Origin: Darwinimomas sp963643215 | GTDB lineage: Bacteria > Bacillota > Clostridia > Lachnospirales > Lachnospiraceae | Length of the DNA stretch: 64,000 nucleotides | Direction of reading: 5' to 3' | Assembly: GCA_963643215.1 (NCBI GenBank) | Contig: CAVIJY010000001.1 | Coordinates: 1 to 64,000 of the forward strand | Shown: positions 27,820-37,085 of the stretch, in pieces | How positions within the stretch are numbered: position 1 is the stretch's first letter | How the letters are laid out: the number at the start of each line of letters is the position of its first letter | Notes under the pieces: model-generated | What the model was told of the DNA's origin: nothing | The model's input: the letters and a program-made list of their open reading frames with translations, nothing else | The model's database searches: none | Position numbers and translations under genes: made by a program

Positions 27820-27886
27820 GGTTCGGGTGCACCCGAACCTCCGGTTACTCGGATGATTTCGTGCTTCGCACTCCCACACTGTAACC
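27820..27886 (+). repeat. Short copy (67 bp) of the MITE-like repeat, internally deleted
   Basis: It keeps the left palindrome (GGTTCGGGTGCACCCGAACC), the inner GGTTAC, the GTGCTTCGCAC hairpin and the right end ACTGTAACC, but everything between CTCCCAC and ACTGTAACC of the 218-bp form is missing. The flanks show no 6-bp direct repeat. It lies between the convergent ends of rqcH and serS. Confidence 0.85.
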
Positions 27887-27900
27887 AAGAACGCATATCA

Positions 27901-29184
27901 TCATGGTCTAAGCTCCTTGATGCCGCCCATATAAGGCCAGAGAACCTCGGGTATCGTCACGCTGCCGTCTGCCTGAAGATGGTTCTCAAGAAAAGCGATC
28001 AGCATACGGGGCGGAGCCACGCAGGTATTGTTTAATGTATGTGCGAAATACTTGTTGCCGTTTGCATCCTTTACGCGGATGCGAAGCCTTCTGGCCTGAG
28101 CGTCGCCCAGATTCGAGCAGCTTCCTACCTCAAAGTACTTCTTCTGTCTCGGAGACCATGCCTCTACATCACAGGACTTCACCTTAAGATCAGCCAGATC
28201 ACCGGAGCAGCACTCAAGCGTACGAACCGGAATATCCATGCTTCTGAAGAAATCAACGGTATTCTGCCACAGCCTGTCATACCACATCATGGAATCCTCG
28301 GGCTTGCAGATGACTATCATCTCCTGCTTTTCAAACTGATGTATACGGTATACGCCTCTTTCCTCTATACCGTGCGCACCCTTCTCCTTTCTGAAGCAGG
28401 GAGAATATGATGTAAGCGTGTACGGAAGCTCGGCCTCATCATTTATGGAATCTATGAACTTTCCTATCATGGAATGCTCCGATGTTCCGATCAGATAGAG
28501 ATCCTCGCCCTCTATCTTGTACATCATGGCGTCCATCTCCGCAAAGCTCATGACACCGGTTACAACCTCCGAACGGATCATGAAGGGCGGAATGACATAT
28601 GTAAAGCCTCTGGAGATCATGAAATCACGCGCATATGCTATAACCGCCTCGTGAAGCCTTGCAAGATCGCCCATCAGATAGTAGAAGCCGTTTCCTGCCA
28701 CCTTGCGTGCGCTGTCAAGATCTATGCCGTGGAGCTTCTCCATGATTTCTGTATGATACGGAATCTCGAAATCAGGGACAACAGGCTCACCGAATTTTTC
28801 TATCTCAACATTCTCAGAGTCGTCCTTTCCGATAGGAACAGACGGATCGATGATGTTGGGTATGATCATCATATCCTTCTTGATCTTCTCCTGAAGCTCG
28901 GTCTCCAGCGGCTCAAGCTCAGCAAGCCTTCCGGCGAGCTCTGCCACCTTTGCCTTTGCCGCCTCAGCCTCCTCCTTCATGCCCTTTGACATGAACTGTC
29001 CGATCTCCTTGCTGACCTTGTTCTTCTCGGCTCTGAGATTGTCTGCCTCTGTCTGAGTCTCTCTTGCCTTCGCGTCAAGCTCGATCACCTCGTCAACCAG
29101 CGGCAGCTTCTGATCCTGAAACTTGTTCCTGATATTCTGTTTTACGATTTCAGGATTCTCTCTAACAAACTTAATGTCCAACAT
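27901..29184 (-). CDS. serS: Seryl-tRNA synthetase
   Basis: 427 residues from ATG 29184 with GGAGG 8 nt upstream; the longer open frame is not used. An N-terminal coiled-coil tRNA-binding arm (about 30-105) precedes the class II core (motif 2 FRKEKGAHGIEERGVYRIHQFEKQE region, motif 3 with GDxxA-type and NNTCVAPPRMLIAFLEN). It charges tRNA-Ser. It follows rpe with a 14-bp overlap. No T-box leader is present. Confidence 0.97.
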   Translation of the reverse strand: MLDIKFVRENPEIVKQNIRNKFQDQKLPLVDEVIELDAKARETQTEADNLRAEKNKVSKEIGQFMSKGMKEEAEAAKAKVAELAGRLAELEPLETELQEKIKKDMMIIPNIIDPSVPIGKDDSENVEIEKFGEPVVPDFEIPYHTEIMEKLHGIDLDSARKVAGNGFYYLMGDLARLHEAVIAYARDFMISRGFTYVIPPFMIRSEVVTGVMSFAEMDAMMYKIEGEDLYLIGTSEHSMIGKFIDSINDEAELPYTLTSYSPCFRKEKGAHGIEERGVYRIHQFEKQEMIVICKPEDSMMWYDRLWQNTVDFFRSMDIPVRTLECCSGDLADLKVKSCDVEAWSPRQKKYFEVGSCSNLGDAQARRLRIRVKDANGNKYFAHTLNNTCVAPPRMLIAFLENHLQADGSVTIPEVLWPYMGGIKELRP

Positions 29185-29845
29185 AGCTTTTTCCTCCATC
29201 CGTTGCAGTATATAGTGCATGAATATTTTCTTCAATATTACCCTTAAATACAGCCGACCCGGCAACGATATCATCGACTCCGGCTGCCTTCAGCTCCGCG
29301 GCATTGGCAGTGCTTACACCCCCGTCTACCTGGATATCAAACTTGAGCCCGCGCTCAGTCCTGGTTCTGTCAAGAAGCCGGATCTTGTCAAGCGCATACG
29401 GTATAAATGACTGTCCGCCAAAGCCCGGATTCACGCTCATGATGAGAACCAGATCCACATCACACAGCAGATTCTCGAGCATGCTGACCGGCGTTCCCGG
29501 ATTCAGCGCCACACCTGCCTTTAAACCAAGTGACTTTATGGCTTTGATGCTGCGATCTATGTGCTTGCAGGCTTCGTAATGAACAGTAAGTCCGCAGGCT
29601 CCTGCCTTTTTAAATGTCTCAAAAAAGCGATCCGGCTCCGTCACCATCATATGAACATCCATAAACAGCTCCGGATAATGACTGCTTATGCTCTTTAAGA
29701 TGCTGTCCCCGAAGGATATGGCGGGAACGAAATCGCCGTCCATAACATCAAAATGGATATGCGTCACTCCGGAGCGCACACAGGCATCAAGCTGCTCCTT
29801 CAGCACGACAAAGTCAGCAGAAAGAACCGAAGGTGATAATATCAT
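29171..29845 (-). CDS. rpe: Ribulose-phosphate 3-epimerase
   Basis: 224 residues from ATG 29845 with GGAGG upstream. TIM-barrel motifs are MILSPSVLSADF, HFDVMDGDFVPAISFG, DVHMMV, MSVNPGFGGQSF and QVDGGV. It interconverts ribulose-5-P and xylulose-5-P in the pentose phosphate pathway. Its place after rsgA is standard in Firmicutes, though a DUF362 gene intervenes here. Confidence 0.97.
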   Translation of the reverse strand: MILSPSVLSADFVVLKEQLDACVRSGVTHIHFDVMDGDFVPAISFGDSILKSISSHYPELFMDVHMMVTEPDRFFETFKKAGACGLTVHYEACKHIDRSIKAIKSLGLKAGVALNPGTPVSMLENLLCDVDLVLIMSVNPGFGGQSFIPYALDKIRLLDRTRTERGLKFDIQVDGGVSTANAAELKAAGVDDIVAGSAVFKGNIEENIHALYTATDGGKSYVGH

Positions 29846-29859
29846 ACAGCCTAGCCTCC

Positions 29860-30963
29860 TCAATCCAGTGATCTGATAAATGCAGCCATCTGTGCACCTG
29901 TAGGCGGACATCCGGGACAGTTGTGCTCGCAGCCCTTGGTGCATCTGCCCACACCGGCAAATCCTCCCTCTGTGCTCTGCCAGCCCTGGCCAATCCGTAT
30001 CTTGTCCTTCAGATTTCTGAGACCGCCCTCATCATTTATCCTGTCCAGCGCATATATGAGATTGCCGTAGCATGCGCTGCACGCATCCTTTGCATCCGTA
30101 TATGATGCCAGCTTCTCAACTCTTCGGCTCGGCTTGAACTTTCCTCTGCCCTTCGGCGGCTCATTCACGTTTATAAACTCCGCATGAGACACGTCCGGAT
30201 CGCCGACCCCCAGCTTTGCCGCATATCCGATATACGGAATATCACTCGTCTCGTATCCCATGGTCTCGGCCACGAAGGCATCGCACAGCACAGGATCCTT
30301 GCAGCAGAATATTCTGTCCATACGAACCGGATTTCCGCCTTCTTCAAAGTCCAAATCTCCGCAGATATTATCTACGATGATGAACTCATGCATGCGCTCC
30401 TTTACAGCTTTTGAAAGCAATGCGATCGGACGGTGGAGACCCTGCGTATGAAATCTCCTCTTCTCCGAGTTTGTGATGATACCCTTGTGATTCTTCAATG
30501 CACAGGTTACCGTTGTCTGGCAATGGCCCTTTAAAACCGGAAGATTTATGAGCCAGTCAAGCTCCAGAGCCTTATCCGTGATACTCATGGAGTACCCGTC
30601 TATATCGATATCCGTATGCGAATCCGCCTGCAGATCATAGTAGGGAACCTTCTGGCGCTTTGCGGCGGGGCCTATGCCCGACACTACAAATGCCGAGCTT
30701 GTTCTGTCGCCGACCCATGATCCCTCGAGAACGCAGAGATCAGTAAAGCCGTGGTCCTTCAGATATATCAGAGTTCCCTCGACAATCTCGGGATGTGTGG
30801 TAGCTCCGGATGATGCTTCTCTGGCTACAACAAGATTGGGCTTCAAACCTATCTTCGCATTTTTATCACCGATCTCAGATGCCAGATCCGCGGCCTCAAG
30901 CAGATCTATGGTCATCTGCTTATAGTCGGTACCATGGATCATATAAAACTGATTATCCTTCAT
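29860..30963 (-). CDS. DUF362 domain protein with C-terminal Cys cluster
   Basis: 367 residues. The DUF362 domain is visible (KIGLKPNLV, EGTLIYLKDHGF, LPVLKGHCQTTVTCALKNHKG). The C-terminal part has CSAC (near 310) and a compact CTKGCEHNCPGC motif that could bind an Fe-S cluster or a metal. DUF362 proteins have no established biochemical role. The gene lies between rsgA and rpe, 14 nt upstream of the rpe start, and is likely co-transcribed. Confidence 0.83.
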   Translation of the reverse strand: MKDNQFYMIHGTDYKQMTIDLLEAADLASEIGDKNAKIGLKPNLVVAREASSGATTHPEIVEGTLIYLKDHGFTDLCVLEGSWVGDRTSSAFVVSGIGPAAKRQKVPYYDLQADSHTDIDIDGYSMSITDKALELDWLINLPVLKGHCQTTVTCALKNHKGIITNSEKRRFHTQGLHRPIALLSKAVKERMHEFIIVDNICGDLDFEEGGNPVRMDRIFCCKDPVLCDAFVAETMGYETSDIPYIGYAAKLGVGDPDVSHAEFINVNEPPKGRGKFKPSRRVEKLASYTDAKDACSACYGNLIYALDRINDEGGLRNLKDKIRIGQGWQSTEGGFAGVGRCTKGCEHNCPGCPPTGAQMAAFIRSLD

Positions 30964-30978
30964 ATCCCCCTCCTAACA

Positions 30979-31851
30979 TCAGTAGCGCTTTACCTCACAG
31001 AGCTGTGAGTATATCTTTTTATAGCTTTCATACCTGGTGCCTTCGATTTCTCCCCGGCTGAGCGCCTCCTTTACGCTGCATCCCGGCTCGTTTATATGTA
31101 TACAGTTATCAAAGCGGCATCGACCCTCGTATCCCGCGATATCCGGCATGTACAGCTTGAGCTGATCCGGAAGCAGGCTTTCGACAAGCACAGATGTAAA
31201 TCCCGGTGTATCGCATATGAATGTATGGTCATTTACTACAAAAAGCTGACAGTGACGCGTTGTATGGCGTCCTCTTTCTATCTTGCGGCTGATTTCATTG
31301 GTTTCCATCTGTGCGTTCGGACAGATCCTGTTGGTCAGTGTCGATTTGCCGACTCCGGACGGACCGGCCAGTACAGCGGTTTTTCCGTCGATATATCCCA
31401 GCAGCTCCTCTATGCCGTCTCCGGTATCCGCACTTATGCAAAACACCTCAAAGCCCGCATTCTCATATATTCTTTTAAGAGATTCCCCGCTGTCACCGGC
31501 CAGCTCGCATTTTGTAAATACAACCGCCGTCGGTATTCCCTGCATATCCATGCTGATGAGATACCTGTCCAGCAGATACAGCTGAGGCGCGGGATGCGCG
31601 CAGGACATAGTCATAAGTGCCACATCGATATTGGCCGCCGCCGGACGGATAAGGGAATTCTTTCTCGGAAGTATATCTTCTATGCTGCCCTCCGCGGCTT
31701 CCTCATCCGTCATGACAAATTCCGCATCATCGCCTATCATCGGCTTGATGTTTCTGCTTCTGAGCACGCCCTTGGCCCTGCAGGTTATGATTCTTGTGCC
31801 CGATGCAACATAGTAAAAGCCCGCTATACCCTTTATGATCTTACCCGTCAT
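30979..31851 (-). CDS. rsgA: Ribosome small subunit GTPase RsgA
   Basis: 290 residues from ATG 31851; GGAG lies at the end of prkC, 7 nt upstream. It has the circularly permuted GTPase order: an OB domain, then G4 (FTKCEL), G1 (GPSGVGKST) and G3 (DTPGF), with a C-terminal zinc site (C-x4-CIH-x5-C in CRFDNCIHINEPGC). RsgA checks 30S assembly. In B. subtilis the homologue CpgA is a PrkC substrate, and here prkC is immediately upstream. Confidence 0.95.
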   Translation of the reverse strand: MTGKIIKGIAGFYYVASGTRIITCRAKGVLRSRNIKPMIGDDAEFVMTDEEAAEGSIEDILPRKNSLIRPAAANIDVALMTMSCAHPAPQLYLLDRYLISMDMQGIPTAVVFTKCELAGDSGESLKRIYENAGFEVFCISADTGDGIEELLGYIDGKTAVLAGPSGVGKSTLTNRICPNAQMETNEISRKIERGRHTTRHCQLFVVNDHTFICDTPGFTSVLVESLLPDQLKLYMPDIAGYEGRCRFDNCIHINEPGCSVKEALSRGEIEGTRYESYKKIYSQLCEVKRY

Positions 31852-31855
31852 CCGG

Positions 31856-33931
31856 CTACTCCACCTTGAAGAATGTGACGGTATATGAGCGAAGCACGGC
31901 ATTTTGAGTATTTTCCACGACCTCTACCTCTCCTGTCGTCACTCCCGAGGCTCCTTCTATGCTTCTGAACCTTACCGGCAGTATAGCATTCGCAGATATC
32001 TCTCTTGGCTCCATGAGCACGGTATATACATCCTCTCCGTCTACAATCTGATGGAGTCTTATGCTTATGCTCACCGCCGCATCGCTTGCTCCCGGACCTA
32101 TAAGACCGCTCAGATCATAGGTCTCATCTATGGATGCCACATAGTGATACTGACTTGTGGAGCCGGAGCTTACTACATATCCGACCTGTGTACCCTTCTC
32201 AACCTCCGTGTCTGGCAGTATCGTCTGACTGATGACTGTTCCGGCAGGGACAGTGACGCTTGTCACAGATGTTACTTCTCCGGGAACAAGATTGTTTTCA
32301 ACAAGCAGGCCTATCGCTACATCCTCGGTCTGACCGATGAGTACAGGAACCTTGACCAGCATCGCCTCAGGCCCCTTGCTGACATAAACAGTAACCGCGG
32401 CACCCTTGGTCGGCTTCTCCGGATCCAGTCGACAGACCCGGTCCTTTTCTATGGTATCGCTTGATTCTGTCGATATATTGACGGTATATCCTCTTTCCTC
32501 GAGTATACCCCTGACCTCCTCAGCCGTCTTGCCTGTAAGGCCAAGCTTATTCAGATCCTCTGTTACGCTTCCGGTACTCAAAACCACATAGACCTCTGTC
32601 CAGCGCAGAGCAACCGTCCCCCCTGCAGGCTCCTGTGAAATGACGGATCCCTCGGGTACATCCTCGCTTGACTGAGGATCCATGTATTTTATCTCGAGTG
32701 ATGATTCGAGAAGCATGGCCTTGGCCACATCCTCGGATTTGCCCACCACATCAGGCACATACACCTCTGTATCCTTCAGTGCTGTGGAGGTTGACTCCGC
32801 TGTGGATGCCACCTGAGATATGGTCGGTGCCACAGATTTAAATACCTTTATCCCGACAAACACCGCGACGGCTATGATCAGTATCGAAAAAAGCACGCCC
32901 CCGGCGGTTATCAGCTTTTCTGAAAGACTGTGTGCCCTGTATTCATCCTGCTCATCATCCCTGTGCCCGGACCCGGATCGATACTGCATTCTTTCTGCGC
33001 CCGATGTGCTGACGCGGGCATTGATCTCGCCAAGCTCCTGCGGACTGATGGCCTTGGTTTGCATAGGATCATTTTCCTCGGCAGCAGCGTATGCCGAAAG
33101 ATCAGCATCCGGATCTATCATAGCACGCCTCAGATCCGTTATGGTCTCGGAGATGCTCTGATAGCGTCTTTCAGGACGCTTCTGTGTACACTTCAGTATG
33201 ATAAACTCAAGCGCCCTTGACACACTGGGATTGTATGCAGACGGCAGAGGCATCGGCTTTTCCACATGAGCTATGGCCACGGATACTGTATTGTCGCCCT
33301 CAAACGGAAGCCGCCCCGTCACCATCTCGAACATGGTTATACCGAGAGAATATATATCGCCTCTTGTATCTGTCATCTCGCCCTTCGCCTGCTCCGGTGC
33401 AATATAATGCACCGATCCCATGGCTTCGGACATCAGCGTCTGCTGTGAGGCGGCCTTTGCGATTCCGAAATCAGCCACCTTGACCTTTCCGTCAGATGAG
33501 AGAATGATATTCTGCGGCTTGATGTCCCTGTGAACTATACCCAGCTGGTGCGCCGCCTCTATTCCCTGAGCTATCTGCAGGGATATTCCTGTAGCCTCGC
33601 GATTGGCAAGCATCACCTTGGCCTTGATGAAGTTCTTGAGAGTCACACCCTCCACAAGCTCCATCACTATATAATGCAGCTCTCCCTCGTCGACAACATC
33701 ATATACCTGCACTATGTTCGGATGTGTCAGTCCGGCCGCCGACTGGGCTTCTATCTTGAATTTGCTTACAAAGGCCGGATCCGCACTGTACTCCTCCTTG
33801 AGCACCTTTATGGCTATAGTACGATTGAGCTTGTGATCCAGAGCCTTATAGACATCACTCATTCCTCCTGCGCCGACGCGGCTCAGGATCTCATATCTGT
33901 TCTGAAGATATGTACCTTCTCTAAGTCTCAT
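31856..33931 (-). CDS. prkC: PASTA-domain Ser/Thr protein kinase
   Basis: 691 residues. The cytoplasmic Hanks kinase (about 10-270) has GGMSDVYKA, the Lys in AIKVLK, HRDIKPQN, DFG and APEQ. A membrane helix is near 342-364, then three extracellular PASTA repeats (about 387-450, 452-520, 524-590) and a further C-terminal extracellular domain of about 90 residues. PrkC senses muropeptides or lipid II and phosphorylates wall and translation targets. It overlaps the phosphatase gene by 4 bp. Confidence 0.96.
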   Translation of the reverse strand: MRLREGTYLQNRYEILSRVGAGGMSDVYKALDHKLNRTIAIKVLKEEYSADPAFVSKFKIEAQSAAGLTHPNIVQVYDVVDEGELHYIVMELVEGVTLKNFIKAKVMLANREATGISLQIAQGIEAAHQLGIVHRDIKPQNIILSSDGKVKVADFGIAKAASQQTLMSEAMGSVHYIAPEQAKGEMTDTRGDIYSLGITMFEMVTGRLPFEGDNTVSVAIAHVEKPMPLPSAYNPSVSRALEFIILKCTQKRPERRYQSISETITDLRRAMIDPDADLSAYAAAEENDPMQTKAISPQELGEINARVSTSGAERMQYRSGSGHRDDEQDEYRAHSLSEKLITAGGVLFSILIIAVAVFVGIKVFKSVAPTISQVASTAESTSTALKDTEVYVPDVVGKSEDVAKAMLLESSLEIKYMDPQSSEDVPEGSVISQEPAGGTVALRWTEVYVVLSTGSVTEDLNKLGLTGKTAEEVRGILEERGYTVNISTESSDTIEKDRVCRLDPEKPTKGAAVTVYVSKGPEAMLVKVPVLIGQTEDVAIGLLVENNLVPGEVTSVTSVTVPAGTVISQTILPDTEVEKGTQVGYVVSSGSTSQYHYVASIDETYDLSGLIGPGASDAAVSISIRLHQIVDGEDVYTVLMEPREISANAILPVRFRSIEGASGVTTGEVEVVENTQNAVLRSYTVTFFKVE

Positions 33932-34674
33932 CTGCTCACCTCACCTTCGTAGGGAGCGATAAGTATCACGGAGATGTTGTCGCGCCCTCCGTGAGCATTG
34001 GCTTCATCGATGAGCGCCTGAACAGTGTCACCGATATCATCGTTCGACCTGACGATACGCAGTATATCGTCATCATCCAGCATATTGGTAAGACCGTCAG
34101 TGCATAAAAGAAACCTGTCTCCTGTACGGATTCCCACCTCAAAGAAGTCCGTCTCAACAGCCGCCGCAACTCCGACCGCTCTTGTTATCAGGTTCTTTTT
34201 CTCTCTGTATTCCTCGCTCTCGCCGCTCATCATGCCGGCCTTGACCATCTCTGCCACATAGGAATGATCTCTGGTCAGCTGCTTTATGGAGTCGCTGATA
34301 CGATACAGTCTGCTGTCCCCGACATTTGTGATATAGAGTGTTGCGGCATCAAGATCAAAAACCGCAGTCACCAGTGTGGATCCCATGCCTGACAGTGACG
34401 GATCCGAAAGTGAATCCATATAAAGCTTCAGATTGGCATTGTCTATAGCATGACGCATGACAATGTTGATATTATCCCTTTCATCAGCCCGGACAAGTCT
34501 TACAAGTTCCTGAACAAGAGAGCTGCTTGCGTAGTCTCCTGCGCTTGCGCCTCCCATCCCGTCTGCAACAACAAAGAGGTTGGGCAATCTCCCAACCTGC
34601 TTTTTTGAGCAATATATAGTATCCTGATTTGTGGTCCTTATCCGGCCTTTGTCAGTCTGTGCAAGTACTAGCAT
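33928..34674 (-). CDS. stp: PP2C-family protein phosphatase (PrpC/Stp)
   Basis: 248 residues with the PP2C metal-site motifs VADGMGGASAGDYAS, GMGSTLV, NVGDSRLYR, LCTDGLTNML and GGRDNISVI. It reverses PrkC phosphorylation. The pair overlaps by 4 bp. Confidence 0.95.
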   Translation of the reverse strand: MLVLAQTDKGRIRTTNQDTIYCSKKQVGRLPNLFVVADGMGGASAGDYASSSLVQELVRLVRADERDNINIVMRHAIDNANLKLYMDSLSDPSLSGMGSTLVTAVFDLDAATLYITNVGDSRLYRISDSIKQLTRDHSYVAEMVKAGMMSGESEEYREKKNLITRAVGVAAAVETDFFEVGIRTGDRFLLCTDGLTNMLDDDDILRIVRSNDDIGDTVQALIDEANAHGGRDNISVILIAPYEGEVSR

Positions 34675-34708
34675 TGAACCTCCGAACTACACAGGCAAAG
34701 ATGCCGCA

Positions 34709-35803
34709 TCATTTATCCTGATTTGTCAGGGGCACATCATGCCCTCCGCCATCATTTTCATGCAGATAATGACGTCTCAGCTGCCCGCAGGCACCTGAAA
34801 TATCCCGCCCCATTTCTCTCCTAATTGTAACATTTATCCCTTTAGATTCAAGCATATTCTTAAATGCGCGTATATCCCGACCCTGTGAACGGCGGTAATC
34901 GCGCTCCTCCACATGGTTGACCGGGATCAGGTTTACATGACCGTGAAGCGGATATACCAGCCCGGCCAGCCGCTCCGCCTGCTCCCTGCTGTCGTTCAGT
35001 CCGGCGATGAGCGCATATTCAAATGTCACCCGCCTTCCGGTTCGATCAAAATAATACGTACACGCTTCAAGAATCTCCCGTATGGAGTATTTATTTGCTA
35101 TCGGCATGGTTTTTCGTCTGGTTTCGTCGTCCGGCGCGTGCAGTGACAAAGCCAGCGTAACCTTCAGATCCATATCCGCCAGTCTGCGGATCTCCGGAAC
35201 AAGTCCGCATGTTGAAAGCGTTATATTTCTGCGGCTGAGCCCGAACCCGTTCTCATCGCATATAAGCTCTATAAATGTCGTCACATTGTCGAAGTTGTCA
35301 AGCGGCTCGCCCGAGCCCATGAGAACCACATGAGATATCCGCTCATCAGGATGCTCCTGCTGCACCCTGTATACCTCCTCAAGCATCTCGGCGGCAGTAA
35401 GGTCTCTTACCCTTCCGTCTATAGTGCTGGCACAGAATCTGCATCCCATCCTGCATCCCACCTGAGATGATATACAGATGGACAGGCCATGCTCATATCT
35501 CATGAGAACTGCTTCTACTATATTGCCGTCATCCATTGCAAGCAGGTATTTTTCCGTGCCGTCGATGGCTGATACCAGCTTTTCCTCAATTCCGGCAGCG
35601 GTATACAGACACTCGCGCTTCAGTCTGTCGCGAAGCTGCTTCGGAAGATTCGTCATTTCATCAAATGATGCAGCTCTTCTGACATGCATCCATTCAAAGA
35701 GCTGCTTTGCGCGAAAGCGCTTTTCTCCTATGGATTCCATATAATCAGACAGCTGCAGGGCAGTCATTGATTTAAGATCCGGTTTAGATTGCATCATTAT
35801 CAT
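34709..35803 (-). CDS. rlmN: 23S rRNA/tRNA adenine C2-methyltransferase RlmN
   Basis: 364 residues. The radical SAM motif CRMGCRFC (C-x3-C-x2-C), the GSGEPLDN motif and the C-terminal Cys in GRDISGACGQL, which carries the methyl in the mechanism, are present. It makes m2A2503 in 23S rRNA and m2A37 in some tRNAs. It overlaps the rsmB stop by 20 bp, matching the Firmicute order rsmB-rlmN-prpC-prkC. Confidence 0.96.
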   Translation of the reverse strand: MIMMQSKPDLKSMTALQLSDYMESIGEKRFRAKQLFEWMHVRRAASFDEMTNLPKQLRDRLKRECLYTAAGIEEKLVSAIDGTEKYLLAMDDGNIVEAVLMRYEHGLSICISSQVGCRMGCRFCASTIDGRVRDLTAAEMLEEVYRVQQEHPDERISHVVLMGSGEPLDNFDNVTTFIELICDENGFGLSRRNITLSTCGLVPEIRRLADMDLKVTLALSLHAPDDETRRKTMPIANKYSIREILEACTYYFDRTGRRVTFEYALIAGLNDSREQAERLAGLVYPLHGHVNLIPVNHVEERDYRRSQGRDIRAFKNMLESKGINVTIRREMGRDISGACGQLRRHYLHENDGGGHDVPLTNQDK

Positions 35804-37079
35804 CTCTTTCCATCACACAGACAAAAAAGCCGTCACAGTCGTAATCACTGCACGGAAGCATGGTTACGCATTGCTTTATGCTGAATTCTCCGTGTCCGTT
35901 GATAAATGCCTCGACATTTTCCGCATTTTCCTCTTTGGTCAATGTACAGGTGCTGTATATCAGCTGTCCCCCGGGCTTTACATATTCGCATACATTGTTC
36001 AGTATGTCCTTCTGAAGCTTCGCCAGTGAGAGAACATCCTCGTATGTCAGCCTGTTTTTTATATCCGGCTTGTGAGAGATGGTTCCGATGCCGGAGCAGG
36101 GCAGATCTGCTATGACAACATCGGCAAGCCCTGTAAGCTCCTCGCGGCGCTCTAAGGCGTCCTGCACCATCACCTCGATGCAGCCGCATCCGGTCCGCAC
36201 GGCATTTTCCCGGATCAGAGAAGCTTTTTTGTCTGATATGTCACAGGCTATGACTCGCCCTGTTTTATTCATCTTCTGGGCAGCCTGCACGGATTTGCCC
36301 CCGGGAGCGGCACATACATCTATTACTGTCATGCCCTGGGTGATGCGGCTCATCCGCACCGGCATAGATGAGGATATATCCTGTATGAATGCATTGCCGT
36401 CCTGCCACAGTTTCGTTTTTTGAAGATTCTCCGGGTCATCCGAGCAGTACATGTCGCTTATCTCTATTCCTGCAGCCTGTATATGCAGCTGATGCAGTGA
36501 AGCAAGCCCGGCGGCGGCATCAGCATCCTGAGCTCTGACATATATCCGGTGCTCTCTCAATGTGCTCTCCAGAAACCGGTCCGCAGCCTCGATACCTATG
36601 GAGGCATCCAGCTCATCAAGCATCCATTTTTTTACGGAGTAGCGATCCTCGCGGGTTTTGGGCTGCAGCGAGTCCTTGCTGCGGCTGATATTTCTGAGAA
36701 GCCCGTTTACAAAGCCGCTCAGACCTCTGAAGGCACTGCCTCTTACAAGTCTTACAGCTTCATTGCATGCTGCGCTGTCCGGAATCTTATCCATATAAAG
36801 AATCTGATATGCTCCCATACGAACGAGGTTGCGGATATACGGCTTCATCTTAGCCGATTTAACCTTGCTGAAGCTGTCGATAATGCTGTCGATGCGGTTC
36901 TGATACTCCAGAGTTCCCTTTACAAGCCTGTAGAAAAAAGCCTTGTCTCTGGCATTCAGAAAGGCATACTTGTCAAGGGCCTCCCGCATGACAATATGCG
37001 AGAGGCTCCCTTCTTCATTGATCATCAGCAATGCGCTGTGCGCAAGTGCGCGCACATCTGTTTTCTTTTGCTCAGCCAC
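35784..37079 (-). CDS. rsmB: 16S rRNA m5C methyltransferase RsmB
   Basis: 431 residues with a GTG start (GGAG 11 nt upstream). An N-terminal NusB-like domain (1 to about 140) is followed by the SAM methyltransferase with VCAAPGGKS and the two catalytic Cys motifs DLPCSGIG and YSTCTLTKEEN. It methylates C967 of 16S rRNA (E. coli numbering). Confidence 0.95.
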   Translation of the reverse strand: MAEQKKTDVRALAHSALLMINEEGSLSHIVMREALDKYAFLNARDKAFFYRLVKGTLEYQNRIDSIIDSFSKVKSAKMKPYIRNLVRMGAYQILYMDKIPDSAACNEAVRLVRGSAFRGLSGFVNGLLRNISRSKDSLQPKTREDRYSVKKWMLDELDASIGIEAADRFLESTLREHRIYVRAQDADAAAGLASLHQLHIQAAGIEISDMYCSDDPENLQKTKLWQDGNAFIQDISSSMPVRMSRITQGMTVIDVCAAPGGKSVQAAQKMNKTGRVIACDISDKKASLIRENAVRTGCGCIEVMVQDALERREELTGLADVVIADLPCSGIGTISHKPDIKNRLTYEDVLSLAKLQKDILNNVCEYVKPGGQLIYSTCTLTKEENAENVEAFINGHGEFSIKQCVTMLPCSDYDCDGFFVCVMERDDNDAI

Positions 37080-37085
37080 GAAATG

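Noticed and set aside
27820..27839. Perfect 20-bp palindrome read as a terminator for serS
   Set aside because: The same palindrome occurs in other repeat copies in leaders and promoter regions and has no T run, so it belongs to the repeat.
29185..29300. T-box riboswitch for serS
   Set aside because: This stretch is the end of the rpe coding sequence; no stem I or T-box sequence is seen.
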